Positions 1 to 9,492 of a DNA stretch of 64,000 nucleotides are shown here, piece after piece. Each line of letters starts with the position of its first letter. Within the stretch, counting starts at the first letter, position 1. A program made the translations under genes and the position numbers. The DNA comes from Pseudotamlana haliotis. GTDB lineage: Bacteria; Bacteroidota; Bacteroidia; Flavobacteriales; Flavobacteriaceae. The stretch spans positions 62,001 through 126,000 of the forward strand of contig NZ_WAAT01000052.1 of NCBI RefSeq assembly GCF_008806375.1, given 5' to 3'. The notes under the pieces are model-generated. The model saw nothing but the letters and a program-made list of their open reading frames with translations, was not told where the DNA came from and searched no databases.

Positions 1-2
1 CA

Positions 3-92
3 ATTACAGGGGCTGAGCATGAATTTCAGTTAGATTCTAAGGCATTTACTCTAAAATCTGAAGCTAATTTTGCATTAAAAAACAATATTTAG
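3..92 (+). CDS. C-terminal end of an unidentified protein (partial)
   Basis: An open frame runs from the window edge to a TAG at 90-92 and gives about 29 residues ending in ...LKSEANFALKNNI. No start is visible because the gene begins outside the window. The piece is too short to assign a family. It lies on the same strand as sprE but is separated from it by 340 nt, so co-transcription is not evident. It could also be a chance open frame. Confidence 0.35.
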   Translation: MTGAEHEFQLDSKAFTLKSEANFALKNNI

Positions 93-432
93 ATTCAACT
101 TATTGAAAATGTGGAAGTTATTGAAACAATAGCTTGTGAGTATCATAAAAAAATCGGATGTATTGGATGGCTTTTGGTGTTTTTGTGGGATTAACTGGTT
201 TTAAACTGGCAAAATTGCTCGTTGAAAGTTTTTGACCTATAAAATATTTCGCGTAAGCGGTTTTATGAGTGCGCGTTCTCATTTTGATAGCCAACGTTTA
301 ATTAGAGTATCCATGAAGCAACCAATTTGTACGTTCAATATTTAGGTTAATTCAAAAAGTTGCTTATTTTTACCACTATATATAATAATAGCGTGTCTTT
401 ACAGTTATTATTTTAGACTAAAAAAACCAACG
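93..432. other. Intergenic region upstream of sprE
   Basis: This 340-nt AT-rich stretch contains no ORF that resembles a protein family. I found no perfect TAnnTTTG promoter box and no strong hairpin. It presumably contains the promoter of sprE, but none can be pointed to with confidence. Confidence 0.4.
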
Positions 433-2988
433 TTGAATAGATATTTTAAAGTCTTAGTCACTTGTGTGCTTTGTGCGGTATGCGCCTTAAGTTGCTCAAG
501 GAAAAAAGACAGATTTATAAGCAGAAATTACCACGCCGTTACAGCCGAATATAATACGCTTTTTAACGGTTACAATGCTTTGGAAGCTGGTAAAAGAACC
601 ATTAATGATGCTTATTTCGACAATTATTGGGAAGTCCTTCCTGTTGAGCGCATGCAAATCTCGGAAGACATTCTACTCCCGGGGCAATCCAGAAATGAAA
701 ATTTTAATATAGCAGAAGATAAGGCAGCCAAAGCCATTCAAAAGCACGGCATGCATATCGATAGTAAGGAAAAAAATCCGCAAATTGATGAAGCGTATCT
801 GCTTCTGGGAAAAGCGCGGTATTTTGATCAGCGTTTTATTCCTGCTTTGGAAGCTTTCAATTATATTCTTTATAAATATCCAGCAAGTGATAAGATTAAT
901 CGTGCGAAAATTTGGCGTGAGAAAACAAATATGCGTTTGGATAATAACGAACTGGCTATTCATAATTTAAAGCGGTTGTTAAAATATGCCAATCTTGAAG
1001 ACCAAGATCTAGCTGATGCGACCTCAACCTTGGCTCAGGCTTATATCAACACAAAAGTTATTGATACTGCAATAACACAGTTGGGAATTGCAGCACAGGC
1101 TACAAAAAGTCATGATGAGCGTGGACGATACCATATTATTCAAGGGCAACTTTATAATCAGTTAGGACAAAGAGATAGTGCGAATATTGCATTCGATAAG
1201 GTGATAGAACTGAATCGTAAAACTCCTAGAATTTATTTGATTGCGGCTCAACTAGGTAAGATCAACAATTTTGATCATGAAAATGGTAACAAACTTGAAA
1301 CTACAGAATTACTTACCGAAATTGAGAAAAACAGAGAAAATCGTCCGTATTTAGATAAGATTTACCATCAAATTGGGCTCTATCACCAAAGAAACGAGAA
1401 TGAAGATTTAGCTATACGTTATTACAATAAATCTTTGAGAACCAATACCAGAGATGCCTATTTAAAGTCTAGAAATTATGAGATTTTAGGTGATATCTAT
1501 TTCGATAATTCGGTGTATGCCAAAGCAGGTTTGTATTACGATAGTACAATGACGAACATGGCCGAAAATTCGAAGCCTTTTCGTGTGATGAAAAGAAAAC
1601 GCGATAACCTCGAGGATGTTATTTTATATGAAGGTATTGCTAAGGTAGATGATAGTATTATCCGTTTGGTTAATATGCCAGATGCTACTAGAACAGTTTA
1701 CTTTAAGGAATATATAGACGAATTAAAACGTAAGGAGGAAGAAGCTAGAGCTCAAGAAGAAGCGGCTGCACGGAATTCAGGAATTGTGACGGTTAATAAT
1801 CAAATAGGTGGTCAAGTTGGTGTAGGAGGAGCAGGTCAAGCGGTGCTGTTTTATTTCTATAACCCAACTACTGTAGCTTACGGTAAAAATGAATTCGTTA
1901 AAACTTGGGGTGACCGTACCTTAGAAGACGATTGGCGATGGTCAACGCGAGGGGCAACAGGTGGCGCAACTATTATTGAGCCTATAGCTCTTGCAGATGT
2001 CGCTTCAGATGATCAACGGTATGATCCTGAATTTTATATTTCGCAAATTCCTTCTGATGAAAAAGAAATTGATAGCATTTCAAAAGCGCGTAATTACGCT
2101 TATTATCAGTTAGGATTGATCTATAAGGAAAAATTTAAGGAGTATGAATTGTCTAAAGATAAATTTCAGGATTTATTAGAAAGCCATCCCGAAGAACGTT
2201 TGATCTTGCCTTCAAAATATAATTTGTACAAGTTGTACGAGTTATTGGGTCAAAACGACGAAGCTGAAATTGCTAAAACAGAAATCGTTTCAAACTATCC
2301 AGATTCGCGATATGCGCACATTTTGGAAAACCCAGAATTGGTTTCAGAAGATGAAAATAGTCCGCAAAACTTATATGAAGCCCTTTATATTAAGCATGAA
2401 AATCAGGAGTACGAAGAAGTGATTTCAAAATGCGACGAGTACATCAACCAATTTGATGGTGATGCTATAGCTGCCAAATTTGAATTATTAAAAGCTACAG
2501 CCACAGGAAGACTCTACGGTTTTGAGGCTTACAAAGAAGCGGTAAATCGTGTGGCGGTAACCTATGCAAATACAGATGAAGGTAAACAGGCCAAACACAT
2601 TGTAGCAAAGGTATTACCTAATTTAGCCAATAAAGATTTTGTAGAAGTTAGCAGAGAAGCTTCAGTGCAATACAAGGTGATTTTTCAGTTTGACGAGGCT
2701 GAAGAAGAAACCATCTTAAGGTTTAAGAAAACCCTAGATGAGGTGTTGAAAAATATACGTCATTATTATGTTTTAAGTGCTTCAATTGATGTTTATGATC
2801 CTAATACGACCTTGGTAGTGGTGCATGGCATAAAGACAAAACAGATAGCTCAAACATTCAATCAAATCTTACTGAGTAAAGATCAGAAAAAAATAAAAGC
2901 CCCTTATTTTGTAGCCTCGTCTACGAATTATCAAATCATTCAAGTTCATAAAAATTTGGATTCCTATTTGAATCTCTACAATAAATAA
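433..2988 (+). CDS. sprE: SprE/PorW-type TPR lipoprotein (gliding motility / type IX secretion)
   Basis: The product has 851 residues, a lipoprotein signal (hydrophobic stretch 6-19, cysteine at 21 in CALSC) and long helical TPR-like regions at about 100-420 and 560-720. The segment FISRNYHAVTAEYNTLFNGY just after the lipobox is typical of the SprE/PorW family, which is needed for type IX secretion and gliding in Bacteroidota and sits in the periplasm anchored to a membrane. The start is a TTG at 433. No ATG gives a signal peptide in this frame, and the TTG is followed directly by a basic N-terminus and hydrophobic core. A bactofilin gene follows after 12 nt. Family identity is from sequence recognition; function here is inferred from the family. 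Confidence 0.8.
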   Translation: MNRYFKVLVTCVLCAVCALSCSRKKDRFISRNYHAVTAEYNTLFNGYNALEAGKRTINDAYFDNYWEVLPVERMQISEDILLPGQSRNENFNIAEDKAAKAIQKHGMHIDSKEKNPQIDEAYLLLGKARYFDQRFIPALEAFNYILYKYPASDKINRAKIWREKTNMRLDNNELAIHNLKRLLKYANLEDQDLADATSTLAQAYINTKVIDTAITQLGIAAQATKSHDERGRYHIIQGQLYNQLGQRDSANIAFDKVIELNRKTPRIYLIAAQLGKINNFDHENGNKLETTELLTEIEKNRENRPYLDKIYHQIGLYHQRNENEDLAIRYYNKSLRTNTRDAYLKSRNYEILGDIYFDNSVYAKAGLYYDSTMTNMAENSKPFRVMKRKRDNLEDVILYEGIAKVDDSIIRLVNMPDATRTVYFKEYIDELKRKEEEARAQEEAAARNSGIVTVNNQIGGQVGVGGAGQAVLFYFYNPTTVAYGKNEFVKTWGDRTLEDDWRWSTRGATGGATIIEPIALADVASDDQRYDPEFYISQIPSDEKEIDSISKARNYAYYQLGLIYKEKFKEYELSKDKFQDLLESHPEERLILPSKYNLYKLYELLGQNDEAEIAKTEIVSNYPDSRYAHILENPELVSEDENSPQNLYEALYIKHENQEYEEVISKCDEYINQFDGDAIAAKFELLKATATGRLYGFEAYKEAVNRVAVTYANTDEGKQAKHIVAKVLPNLANKDFVEVSREASVQYKVIFQFDEAEEETILRFKKTLDEVLKNIRHYYVLSASIDVYDPNTTLVVVHGIKTKQIAQTFNQILLSKDQKKIKAPYFVASSTNYQIIQVHKNLDSYLNLYNK

Positions 2989-3000
2989 AAATAACCGATT

Positions 3001-3414
3001 ATGTTCTCAGATAATAAAAAAGAAAAAAGCATGGCAGAAAGTGGATCAAGTCAGAATTTAATAGCACAGGGTACAAAAATAGTTGGAGACCTAAGCAGTG
3101 AAGGTGACTTTAGAATAGATGGCACTATAGAAGGTAATATTAAAACCACAGGAAAAGTAGTGGTTGGTAAGTCCGGATTAATAAACGGAACTTTAGATGG
3201 CACAGATGCTTATTTTGAAGGTAGTTTTTCTGGAAAGTTGACCTTGTCAGGAACCTTAACTTTAAAAGCTTCAGCGCGTATTGAAGGTGAAGTGGTTTCT
3301 GGGAAATTAGCCGTAGAACCTGGTGCAACTTTTAATGTGACTTGCTCAATGAGTGGTACAGGTATAGGATCTAAACATGGAGAACAAAAAAGGAAATCAG
3401 AAAAATCAGCTTAA
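3001..3414 (+). CDS. Bactofilin (polymer-forming cytoskeletal protein)
   Basis: The product has 137 residues. A low-complexity polar N-terminus is followed at about 20-125 by short repeated glycine/valine-rich strands (GDLSSEGDFRIDGTIEGNI, then similar repeats), the beta-helix pattern of bactofilins (DUF583). Bactofilins form nucleotide-independent filaments at the membrane, often scaffolding cell-wall or secretion machinery. A second ATG at 3031 (MAESGSSQN) is a plausible alternative start. The gene follows sprE by 12 nt, and its last 38 nt are overlapped by the atpZ-like gene, so sprE, bactofilin and the ATP synthase accessory genes seem to be translated from one transcript. Confidence 0.85.
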   Translation: MFSDNKKEKSMAESGSSQNLIAQGTKIVGDLSSEGDFRIDGTIEGNIKTTGKVVVGKSGLINGTLDGTDAYFEGSFSGKLTLSGTLTLKASARIEGEVVSGKLAVEPGATFNVTCSMSGTGIGSKHGEQKRKSEKSA

Positions 3415-3619
3415 TAAGTATGTTAGGTTTACATCTATTGCACTCCAAATGGGGCTTACCATCTATTTGGGTAGTCTCCTAGGAACTTGGATAGATTCTA
3501 AAACCGGAAATACAGATCAATTATATTTTAAGGTTATAACCTTGCTAGCTGTTTTCTTGGCTATGTTTTCTGTGATAAGACAAGTACTTAATATCACCAA
3601 TAACGATAAGAATGATTAA
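3377..3619 (+). CDS. AtpZ/AtpI-family ATP synthase accessory membrane protein
   Basis: This 80-residue protein has a basic N-terminus and two predicted membrane helices (about 18-37 and 50-70). The pattern YVRFTSIALQMGLTIYLGSLLGTWID matches the AtpZ/AtpI group found at the head of many F-type ATP synthase operons, proposed to help c-ring assembly or Mg transport. The ATG lies inside the bactofilin gene (38-nt overlap, different frame), and the end overlaps the next gene by 8 nt. Both overlaps suggest translational coupling. Confidence 0.75.
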   Translation: MENKKGNQKNQLNKYVRFTSIALQMGLTIYLGSLLGTWIDSKTGNTDQLYFKVITLLAVFLAMFSVIRQVLNITNNDKND

Positions 3620-3986
3620 AAGAATACTCGTTTTTACATTAAGCATTCTTCTGCTTTTTGCGATTTCATTTACGGTCCATAGTTATTTTGTTACTCAGCC
3701 TATGGCTTTCGAGCTGTGGCAGGTCTATGTCTTTCATGCTGTGGCAGCACTTATTGTTTATTTATGCATAGAAGGTATTGCGAGTATACTGCCCAATCAA
3801 GCGGGTTATGCTTACTTGGCATTAATGCTTTTAAAAATAGGGGTTTTTGTGCTTGTTTTTAAAGAATCGGTGTTTGAAAATGATGCCCTAACTAAGGTTG
3901 AACGCTTTGCTTTAGTACTACCTTTATTCTTGTTTTTAATAGCCGAGGCTGCTGGGATAGCCAAATTATTGAATAACCAAAAATAA
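3612..3986 (+). CDS. DUF6168-like small membrane protein of the atp locus
   Basis: The product has 124 residues with four predicted membrane helices (about 5-27, 38-60, 66-84, 97-117). It occupies the place where flavobacterial atp operons carry a small four-helix protein (DUF6168-like, by recognition). By position it may be analogous to the AtpI-type assembly proteins, but that role is inference. It overlaps the preceding gene by 8 nt and is followed by 135 nt containing a separate promoter for atpB. Confidence 0.55.
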   Translation: MIKRILVFTLSILLLFAISFTVHSYFVTQPMAFELWQVYVFHAVAALIVYLCIEGIASILPNQAGYAYLALMLLKIGVFVLVFKESVFENDALTKVERFALVLPLFLFLIAEAAGIAKLLNNQK

Positions 3987-4047
3987 GTACTCAAAGACTG
4001 AAAATCATCAATTTTATAGATGTATAAATACTAAATAAAAAAAAGCG

Positions 4048-4077
4048 TTTGCCTTTTTAAATTATTGTGTACATTTG
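4048..4077 (+). promoter_or_regulatory. Bacteroidota-type promoter upstream of atpB
   Basis: A TTTG at 4048-4051 and TACATTTG at 4070-4077 are separated by 18 nt, matching the Bacteroidota housekeeping consensus TTTG-N17..23-TAnnTTTG. It lies about 45 nt before the atpB start, so the ATP synthase genes proper can be expressed apart from sprE and bactofilin. Confidence 0.75.
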
Positions 4078-4121
4078 CACAAAATTTTAGAGAGCGTAAT
4101 TTTTCATTAGTATAAAAAAAT

Positions 4122-5249
4122 ATGATGCTAGTAAAACAGACTACCAAGATTATTGCAATTTTAGTGTTTTTGATGACTTCAGTTTCGGCCTTTGCAATTA
4201 GTGGGGTGCCTGATGATCAACACCAAGAAGGAGGAGGAGATAAGGTAGATACTCCAGAGGAAATTAAAGCATATATCTCTCATCACTTAAAAGACTCTCA
4301 CGATTTTCACTTATATACAAATCATGAAACGGGTACTCATGTTGGTTTTCCGTTACCAGTTATTGTATGGACTAGTGAAGGATTAAAAACATTCATGTCT
4401 TCAGAATTTCACCACGATGATAACGGCCAAGTTATTGTAAATAAAGATGGTGTACAATTAACAAAAATTCACAGTAAAATATACGAGTTAGCACCAGGAG
4501 CTGATGCTGTTGTTTTTGACGACCATCACCACGCTGAAAATGCACATAAAGTTTTAGATTTTTCTATTACTAAAAGTGTGTTCGGTATGTTGTTAACGGG
4601 CATATTAATGCTGTTAGGTTTTGTTGCCTTAGCTAAAGGTTACAAAAAAGGCGCTATCCCAACTGGGTTTTCTAGAGTTTTAGAGCCATTAGTAATCTAT
4701 GTGCGTGATGAAATTGCTAGACCAAATATTGGAGAGAAAAAGTATAAAAAATTCATGTCGTTTTTATTAACCGTGTTTTTCTTTATCTGGATATTAAATT
4801 TACTAGGATTAACGCCGCTAGGATTTAACGTGACTGGACAAATTGCTGTAACAACCTGTTTAGCTATTTTTACTGTGGTTATTTACCTGTTTAGCGGTAC
4901 TAAAGATTTCTGGGGTCACACTTTATGGATGCCTGGAGTACCTTACATATTAAGACCAATTCTAGCTGTTATTGAGTTGATTGGTTTTGTAGTAATTAAG
5001 CCTTTTTCGCTATTAGTACGTTTATTTGCTAATATTACTGCGGGTCACTTTGTGGTAATGACATTAATTGCTTTAATGATTACCATGAAAGAAGCGTTCG
5101 GTCCTGCTGTATCAACAGGAATGTCCTTAGTATTATCATTATTTATTATGGTGATAGAAATTTTAGTAGCGTTTTTACAAGCATTTATTTTCACGATGTT
5201 ATCATCGTTATTTATAGGTATGGCTGTTGAAGAACATGACCATCATTAA
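4122..5249 (+). CDS. atpB: F0F1 ATP synthase subunit a
   Basis: This 375-residue subunit a is longer than the ~270 of E. coli because it has a cleavable signal-like N-terminus (about 1-25) and a His/Asp-rich extracytoplasmic segment (about 26-145) before the conserved membrane part. The conserved helix SLLVRLFANITAGH carries the essential arginine at about R300, facing the c-ring carboxylate in proton transfer. Long N-terminal extensions are known in Bacteroidota subunit a. The C-terminus ends in EEHDHH. Two tandem ATGs (4122, 4125) are possible starts. It is followed by atpE after 39 nt. Confidence 0.95.
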   Translation: MMLVKQTTKIIAILVFLMTSVSAFAISGVPDDQHQEGGGDKVDTPEEIKAYISHHLKDSHDFHLYTNHETGTHVGFPLPVIVWTSEGLKTFMSSEFHHDDNGQVIVNKDGVQLTKIHSKIYELAPGADAVVFDDHHHAENAHKVLDFSITKSVFGMLLTGILMLLGFVALAKGYKKGAIPTGFSRVLEPLVIYVRDEIARPNIGEKKYKKFMSFLLTVFFFIWILNLLGLTPLGFNVTGQIAVTTCLAIFTVVIYLFSGTKDFWGHTLWMPGVPYILRPILAVIELIGFVVIKPFSLLVRLFANITAGHFVVMTLIALMITMKEAFGPAVSTGMSLVLSLFIMVIEILVAFLQAFIFTMLSSLFIGMAVEEHDHH

Positions 5250-5276
5250 TAAGAATTTGTTTAATTAATATTTTAA

Positions 5277-5477
<201 letters not shown>

Positions 5478-5501
5478 TTCCTGCAAGAAACAAAGACAAA
5501 G

Positions 5502-5539
5502 ACAGCATTCTGTAACGGTTGGTTACAGAAGCTGTTTTT
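5502..5539 (+). terminator. Stem-loop between atpE and atpF (attenuator or mRNA-stabilising hairpin)
   Basis: ACAGC-A-TTCTGTAAC pairs with GTTACAGAA-GCTGT around a 5-nt loop, interrupted by one bulged A, and is followed by a short T-run. It looks like an intrinsic terminator inside the operon. Since atpF-H-A-G must still be made, partial termination or 3'-end protection of an atpB-atpE message is the likely role. Confidence 0.65.
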
Positions 5540-5583
5540 AAATTAAACAAAAAACAGAAGTAAAACTTTTTATATAGTTACAC

Positions 5584-6084
5584 ATGGATCAGTTGTTAAA
5601 TGATTTTTCGCCAGGATTGTTTTTTATGCAAGCCATTCTTTTATTAATCTTAATTGTATTAATGAAAAAATTTGCATGGAAACCTATTTTAGAGGCCTTA
5701 CAAACTAGAGAAGATGGTATTAAAGATGCTTTAGATGCAGCACAGAATGCTAAATTGGAGTTAGAGAACCTTCAAGCAGATAACGAAAAGTTGTTACAAG
5801 AAGCTAGAATGGAGCGTGAAACTTTGTTAAAAGATGCACGTGATATCAAAGCTAAAATGATTGAAGAGGCTAAAGATGAAGCTGAAACTCAAGCCAACAA
5901 AATGATTGAGCAAGCACAAGTAGCTATTGAAAGTGAGAAGAAATCTGCTATGGTAGAGCTTAAAAAGCAAGTGGCTGATTTGTCTTTAGAAATCGCAGAA
6001 AAAGTAGTACGTACAGAATTATCTAGCAAAGACAAGCAACTAGAGTTGGTTGAAACCATGTTAGCTGAAAAATCATTAAACTAA
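5584..6084 (+). CDS. atpF: F0F1 ATP synthase subunit b
   Basis: The product has 166 residues: one membrane helix near the N-terminus (about 10-30), followed by a long charged helix (about 40-140) of the kind that forms the dimeric peripheral stalk. Length and layout match subunit b. It sits between atpE and atpH, 7 nt before atpH. It links the membrane sector to the delta and alpha subunits. Confidence 0.93.
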   Translation: MDQLLNDFSPGLFFMQAILLLILIVLMKKFAWKPILEALQTREDGIKDALDAAQNAKLELENLQADNEKLLQEARMERETLLKDARDIKAKMIEEAKDEAETQANKMIEQAQVAIESEKKSAMVELKKQVADLSLEIAEKVVRTELSSKDKQLELVETMLAEKSLN

Positions 6085-6091
6085 TTTTACA

Positions 6092-6628
6092 ATGGCAGGA
6101 GCAAGAGCAGCAATACGTTATGCGAAAGCAGTATTAAATGTAGCATTAAATCAAAATGCAGCCGAGGTTGTAAATAATGATATGAAGCTCGTAGTTAGTA
6201 CTGTTGCTGAAAGTAAAGACTTAAGCGATATGCTTCTAAGTCCTGTAGTACCTTCTTCAGTAAAAAAATCGGTTTTATTAGAAGTGTTTGGTAGTTCAAA
6301 TGCTATTACTGTAAACTTAGTAGATTTATTAATTCAGAATAATAGAATAGACATTTTTGCAAATGTAGCTTCTATGTATGTTGAGTTATATGATGAGTCT
6401 CAAGGTATAAAACATGCAACCGTAACTACGGCTATTCCATTAACTGCAGCATTAGAAGAAAAAGTTTTAGCAAAAGCTGTAGAACTTTCTGGGCAGAATG
6501 TTGACCTAGAAAATATTATTGATGAAAGCATTATTGGTGGTTTCATTTTACGTGTAGGTGATGTGCAATACAACGCAAGTGTAGCAAATCAGTTAAACAA
6601 TTTAAAAAGAGAATTTACATTAAATTAA
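6092..6628 (+). CDS. atpH: F0F1 ATP synthase subunit delta
   Basis: The 178-residue protein has a helical N-terminal domain and the C-terminal signature IIDESIIGGFILRVGD typical of the delta/OSCP family. It caps the alpha3beta3 head and binds the b-subunit stalk. It begins 7 nt after atpF and is followed by atpA after 57 nt. Confidence 0.93.
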   Translation: MAGARAAIRYAKAVLNVALNQNAAEVVNNDMKLVVSTVAESKDLSDMLLSPVVPSSVKKSVLLEVFGSSNAITVNLVDLLIQNNRIDIFANVASMYVELYDESQGIKHATVTTAIPLTAALEEKVLAKAVELSGQNVDLENIIDESIIGGFILRVGDVQYNASVANQLNNLKREFTLN

Positions 6629-6685
6629 AAGTTTTTAGATAACGGTGTAAAGCATCGCTATTTTAAAGTCTAATACTAAATAAAG

Positions 6686-8263
6686 ATGGCAGAAGTAAAA
6701 CCAGCTGAAATATCAGCAATCTTAGAAAAACAACTTTCAGGTTTTGAGGCAAGCGCTTCATTAGATGAAGTAGGAACTGTATTAACTGTAGGTGATGGTA
6801 TTGTACGTGCTTACGGATTATCTAACGCACAGTACGGTGAGTTAGTAGAATTCGAAGGCGGATTAGAAGGTATTGTACTTAACCTTGAGGAAGATAACGT
6901 TGGTATTGTATTATTAGGTGCTTCAGTAGGAGTAAAAGAAGGTTCTACCGTAAAACGTACTAACCGTATTGCTTCTATTAATGTTGGTGAAGGTATTGTT
7001 GGTCGTGTTGTTGATACATTAGGAACACCAATTGATGGTAAAGGCCCTATTGCTGGAGAAACTTACGAAATGCCACTTGAGCGTAAAGCGCCTGGTGTTG
7101 TTTTCCGTGAGCCAGTAACTGAACCTTTACAAACAGGTATTAAGTCTATTGATGCTATGATTCCTGTAGGTCGTGGTCAACGTGAGTTGGTTATTGGTGA
7201 CCGTCAAACGGGTAAAACTGCGGTTTGTATTGATACTATCTTAAATCAAAAAGAATTTTACGATGCAGGTGAGCCTGTATACTGTATATATGTTGCCGTT
7301 GGTCAAAAAGCATCAACAGTAGCTTTAATTGCTAAAACTTTAGAAGAAAAAGGCGCTTTAGCTTATACGACTATTGTTGCAGCTAACGCATCAGATCCTG
7401 CTCCAATGCAAGTATATGCGCCATTTGCTGGTGCTGCTATTGGTGAGTATTTTAGAGATACTGGTCGTCCTGCTTTAATTGTATTTGATGATTTATCAAA
7501 ACAAGCAGTTGCCTACCGTGAGGTATCTTTATTATTACGTCGTCCACCAGGACGTGAGGCGTATCCAGGTGATGTATTCTACTTACACTCGCGTTTATTA
7601 GAGCGTGCAGCAAAAGTGATCAACAATGACGCTATTGCTAAAGATATGAATGATCTTCCTGACTCATTAAAACCTTTGGTTAAAGGTGGTGGTTCATTAA
7701 CAGCTTTACCAATTATTGAAACACAAGCGGGAGACGTTTCGGCATATATCCCAACCAACGTAATTTCGATTACAGATGGTCAGATCTTCTTAGATGGAGA
7801 TTTATTTAACTCTGGGGTTCGTCCAGCAATTAACGTAGGTATTTCTGTATCTCGTGTTGGTGGTAACGCTCAAATTAAATCCATGAAAAAAGTATCGGGT
7901 ACTTTAAAACTTGATCAAGCACAGTTCCGTGAGTTAGAAGCTTTCGCGAAGTTTGGTTCAGATTTAGATGCGGTTACTTTAAATGTAATTGAAAAAGGTA
8001 AACGTAACGTTGAAATCTTAAAACAAGCACAAAACGATCCATTTAAAGTTGAAGATCAAATTGCAATTATCTATGCAGGATCTAAAAACTTATTAAGAGA
8101 TGTGCCTGTTGAAAAAATTAAAGAATTTGAAAGAAACTATTTAGAGTTATTAAGATCTAAGCATAGCGACATCTTAGCAACTTTAAAATCTGGAAAATTA
8201 ACTGATGAAGTTACAGATACGTTAACAGCTGTAGCAAAAGATTTATCAGCACAGTATAAATAG
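6686..8263 (+). CDS. atpA: F0F1 ATP synthase subunit alpha
   Basis: The 525-residue alpha subunit carries the non-catalytic nucleotide site with the Walker A loop GDRQTGKT at 171-178 and the later alpha signature region [14 protein letters not shown]. Length and motifs are fully typical. It is followed by a 100-nt nested inverted repeat before atpG. The catalytic beta (atpD) and epsilon (atpC) genes are not in this window; in flavobacteria they usually form a separate operon. Confidence 0.97.
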   Translation: MAEVKPAEISAILEKQLSGFEASASLDEVGTVLTVGDGIVRAYGLSNAQYGELVEFEGGLEGIVLNLEEDNVGIVLLGASVGVKEGSTVKRTNRIASINVGEGIVGRVVDTLGTPIDGKGPIAGETYEMPLERKAPGVVFREPVTEPLQTGIKSIDAMIPVGRGQRELVIGDRQTGKTAVCIDTILNQKEFYDAGEPVYCIYVAVGQKASTVALIAKTLEEKGALAYTTIVAANASDPAPMQVYAPFAGAAIGEYFRDTGRPALIVFDDLSKQAVAYREVSLLLRRPPGREAYPGDVFYLHSRLLERAAKVINNDAIAKDMNDLPDSLKPLVKGGGSLTALPIIETQAGDVSAYIPTNVISITDGQIFLDGDLFNSGVRPAINVGISVSRVGGNAQIKSMKKVSGTLKLDQAQFRELEAFAKFGSDLDAVTLNVIEKGKRNVEILKQAQNDPFKVEDQIAIIYAGSKNLLRDVPVEKIKEFERNYLELLRSKHSDILATLKSGKLTDEVTDTLTAVAKDLSAQYK

Positions 8264-8364
8264 CCCCTCCCAACCTCCCCTAAGGGGAGGAGTTATATGG
8301 AGGATCTAAATTATTAAATACAACTAATAAAATCCCTCCCCTTTTGGGGAGGTTAGGTGGGGCC
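8264..8364. repeat. Extragenic nested inverted repeat (G/C-block element) between atpA and atpG
   Basis: Each end contains its own hairpin: CCTCCCC-TAA-GGGGAGG at 8274-8290 and CTCCCC-TTTT-GGGGAG at 8337-8351. The outer arms (GCCCCTCCCAACCTCCCC and GGGGAGGTTAGGTGGGGC) are also near-perfect inverted copies of one another. It fills the gap exactly, from the atpA stop to the atpG start. A related element occurs at 11388-11491. Confidence 0.8.
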
Positions 8365-8365
8365 A

Positions 8366-9226
8366 ATGGCAAATTTAAAAGAAATACGTAACAGAATATC
8401 ATCGGTATCTTCAACGATGCAGATTACCAGTGCCATGAAAATGGTATCAGCTGCTAAGTTAAAGAAAGCCCAAGATGCTATTACAGGAATGCGTCCGTAT
8501 TCAGATAAGCTTACTGAACTTTTACAAGGTTTAAGTGCGACTTTAGAAGGCGCTTCTCAAAGTAAATATTCTGAAGAACGTGAGTTAAAAAAAGTACTTA
8601 TTGTCGCTATAACGTCTAATAGAGGTTTGGCGGGTGCTTTCAATGCAAATATTATTAAGGAGGTTAACAGACTAACATCTCAAAAATACGCTAACCAAGA
8701 AGTATCGTATTTAACTGTTGGTAAGAAGGCTTTTGATGCTTTCAAAAAAACCGATAGAGTTATAGCCAATGAAAGTGAGCTTTATGACGACTTAACTTTT
8801 GAAAACGTAGCTGTAATTGCAGAATCTTTAATGGAGAAATTTGTTGAAGGTGAGTTTGATAAAATCGAAATCGTATATAATAAGTTCAAAAATGCTGCAA
8901 CTCAAATTGTAACAACTGAACAATTTTTACCTATTGTTCCTGTTGAAGTTGAAGAAGATACTGATACTTTCTATATTTTCGAGCCATCACAACATGACAT
9001 TATCGAGCAATTAATTCCGAAGTCTTTAAAAACGCAATTATACGGTGGTATTAGAGATTCGTTTGCTAGTGAGCACGGTGCACGTATGACAGCTATGCAT
9101 AAAGCAACCGATAATGCTACAGAATTAAGAGATCAACTTAAATTAACATACAACAAAGCACGTCAAGCGGCTATTACTAACGAAATCTTAGAGATTGTTG
9201 GTGGTGCTGAAGCTTTAAATAACTAA
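8366..9226 (+). CDS. atpG: F0F1 ATP synthase subunit gamma
   Basis: The start is set at the ATG of MANLKEIRNRI, the conserved N-terminus of gamma subunits. The in-frame GTG 9 nt upstream lies inside a G/C-block repeat and is less likely. The 286-residue product has the N-terminal helix that enters the alpha3beta3 head and the matching C-terminal helix (TDNATELRDQLKLTYNKARQ region). It forms the rotating central stalk. A terminator follows about 35 nt after the stop, which ends the atp transcript. Confidence 0.95.
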   Translation: MANLKEIRNRISSVSSTMQITSAMKMVSAAKLKKAQDAITGMRPYSDKLTELLQGLSATLEGASQSKYSEERELKKVLIVAITSNRGLAGAFNANIIKEVNRLTSQKYANQEVSYLTVGKKAFDAFKKTDRVIANESELYDDLTFENVAVIAESLMEKFVEGEFDKIEIVYNKFKNAATQIVTTEQFLPIVPVEVEEDTDTFYIFEPSQHDIIEQLIPKSLKTQLYGGIRDSFASEHGARMTAMHKATDNATELRDQLKLTYNKARQAAITNEILEIVGGAEALNN

Positions 9227-9260
9227 GTTTAGATTTAAATCTAAGTTTTATAATAATACA

Positions 9261-9295
9261 AAAGCCTTCTATATGTTTATAGAGGGCTTTTTTTA
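9261..9295 (+). terminator. Intrinsic terminator of the atp operon
   Basis: AAAGCCTTCTATA pairs with TATAGAGGGCTTT around a 4-nt loop (one G-U pair) and runs into TTTT. It lies directly after atpG. Confidence 0.88.
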
Positions 9296-9441
9296 TGCGA
9301 TTCTTCTATTAGTTTTAAACTATTATATAGTTGCTTTACAAGGCCTATATGGCTAATAAAATTTCCTTAAGGAAATGAATGTTGCTAGAATAATTGTTTG
9401 TTTTGCTTAGGTATTAAATTGGTTATTCCCATGTTGCTTTC

Positions 9442-9472
9442 TTTGGTTTACAATTAGAAAAGCGTACTTTTA
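9442..9472 (+). promoter_or_regulatory. Probable promoter of the flippase gene
   Basis: TTTG at 9442-9445 is followed after 19 nt by TACTTTTA at 9465-9472, one base off the TAnnTTTG consensus. The expected transcription start lies only about 15 nt before the TTG start codon at 9493, which supports that start. Confidence 0.55.
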
Positions 9473-9492
9473 GCGGTAAAATTATTGGACCA

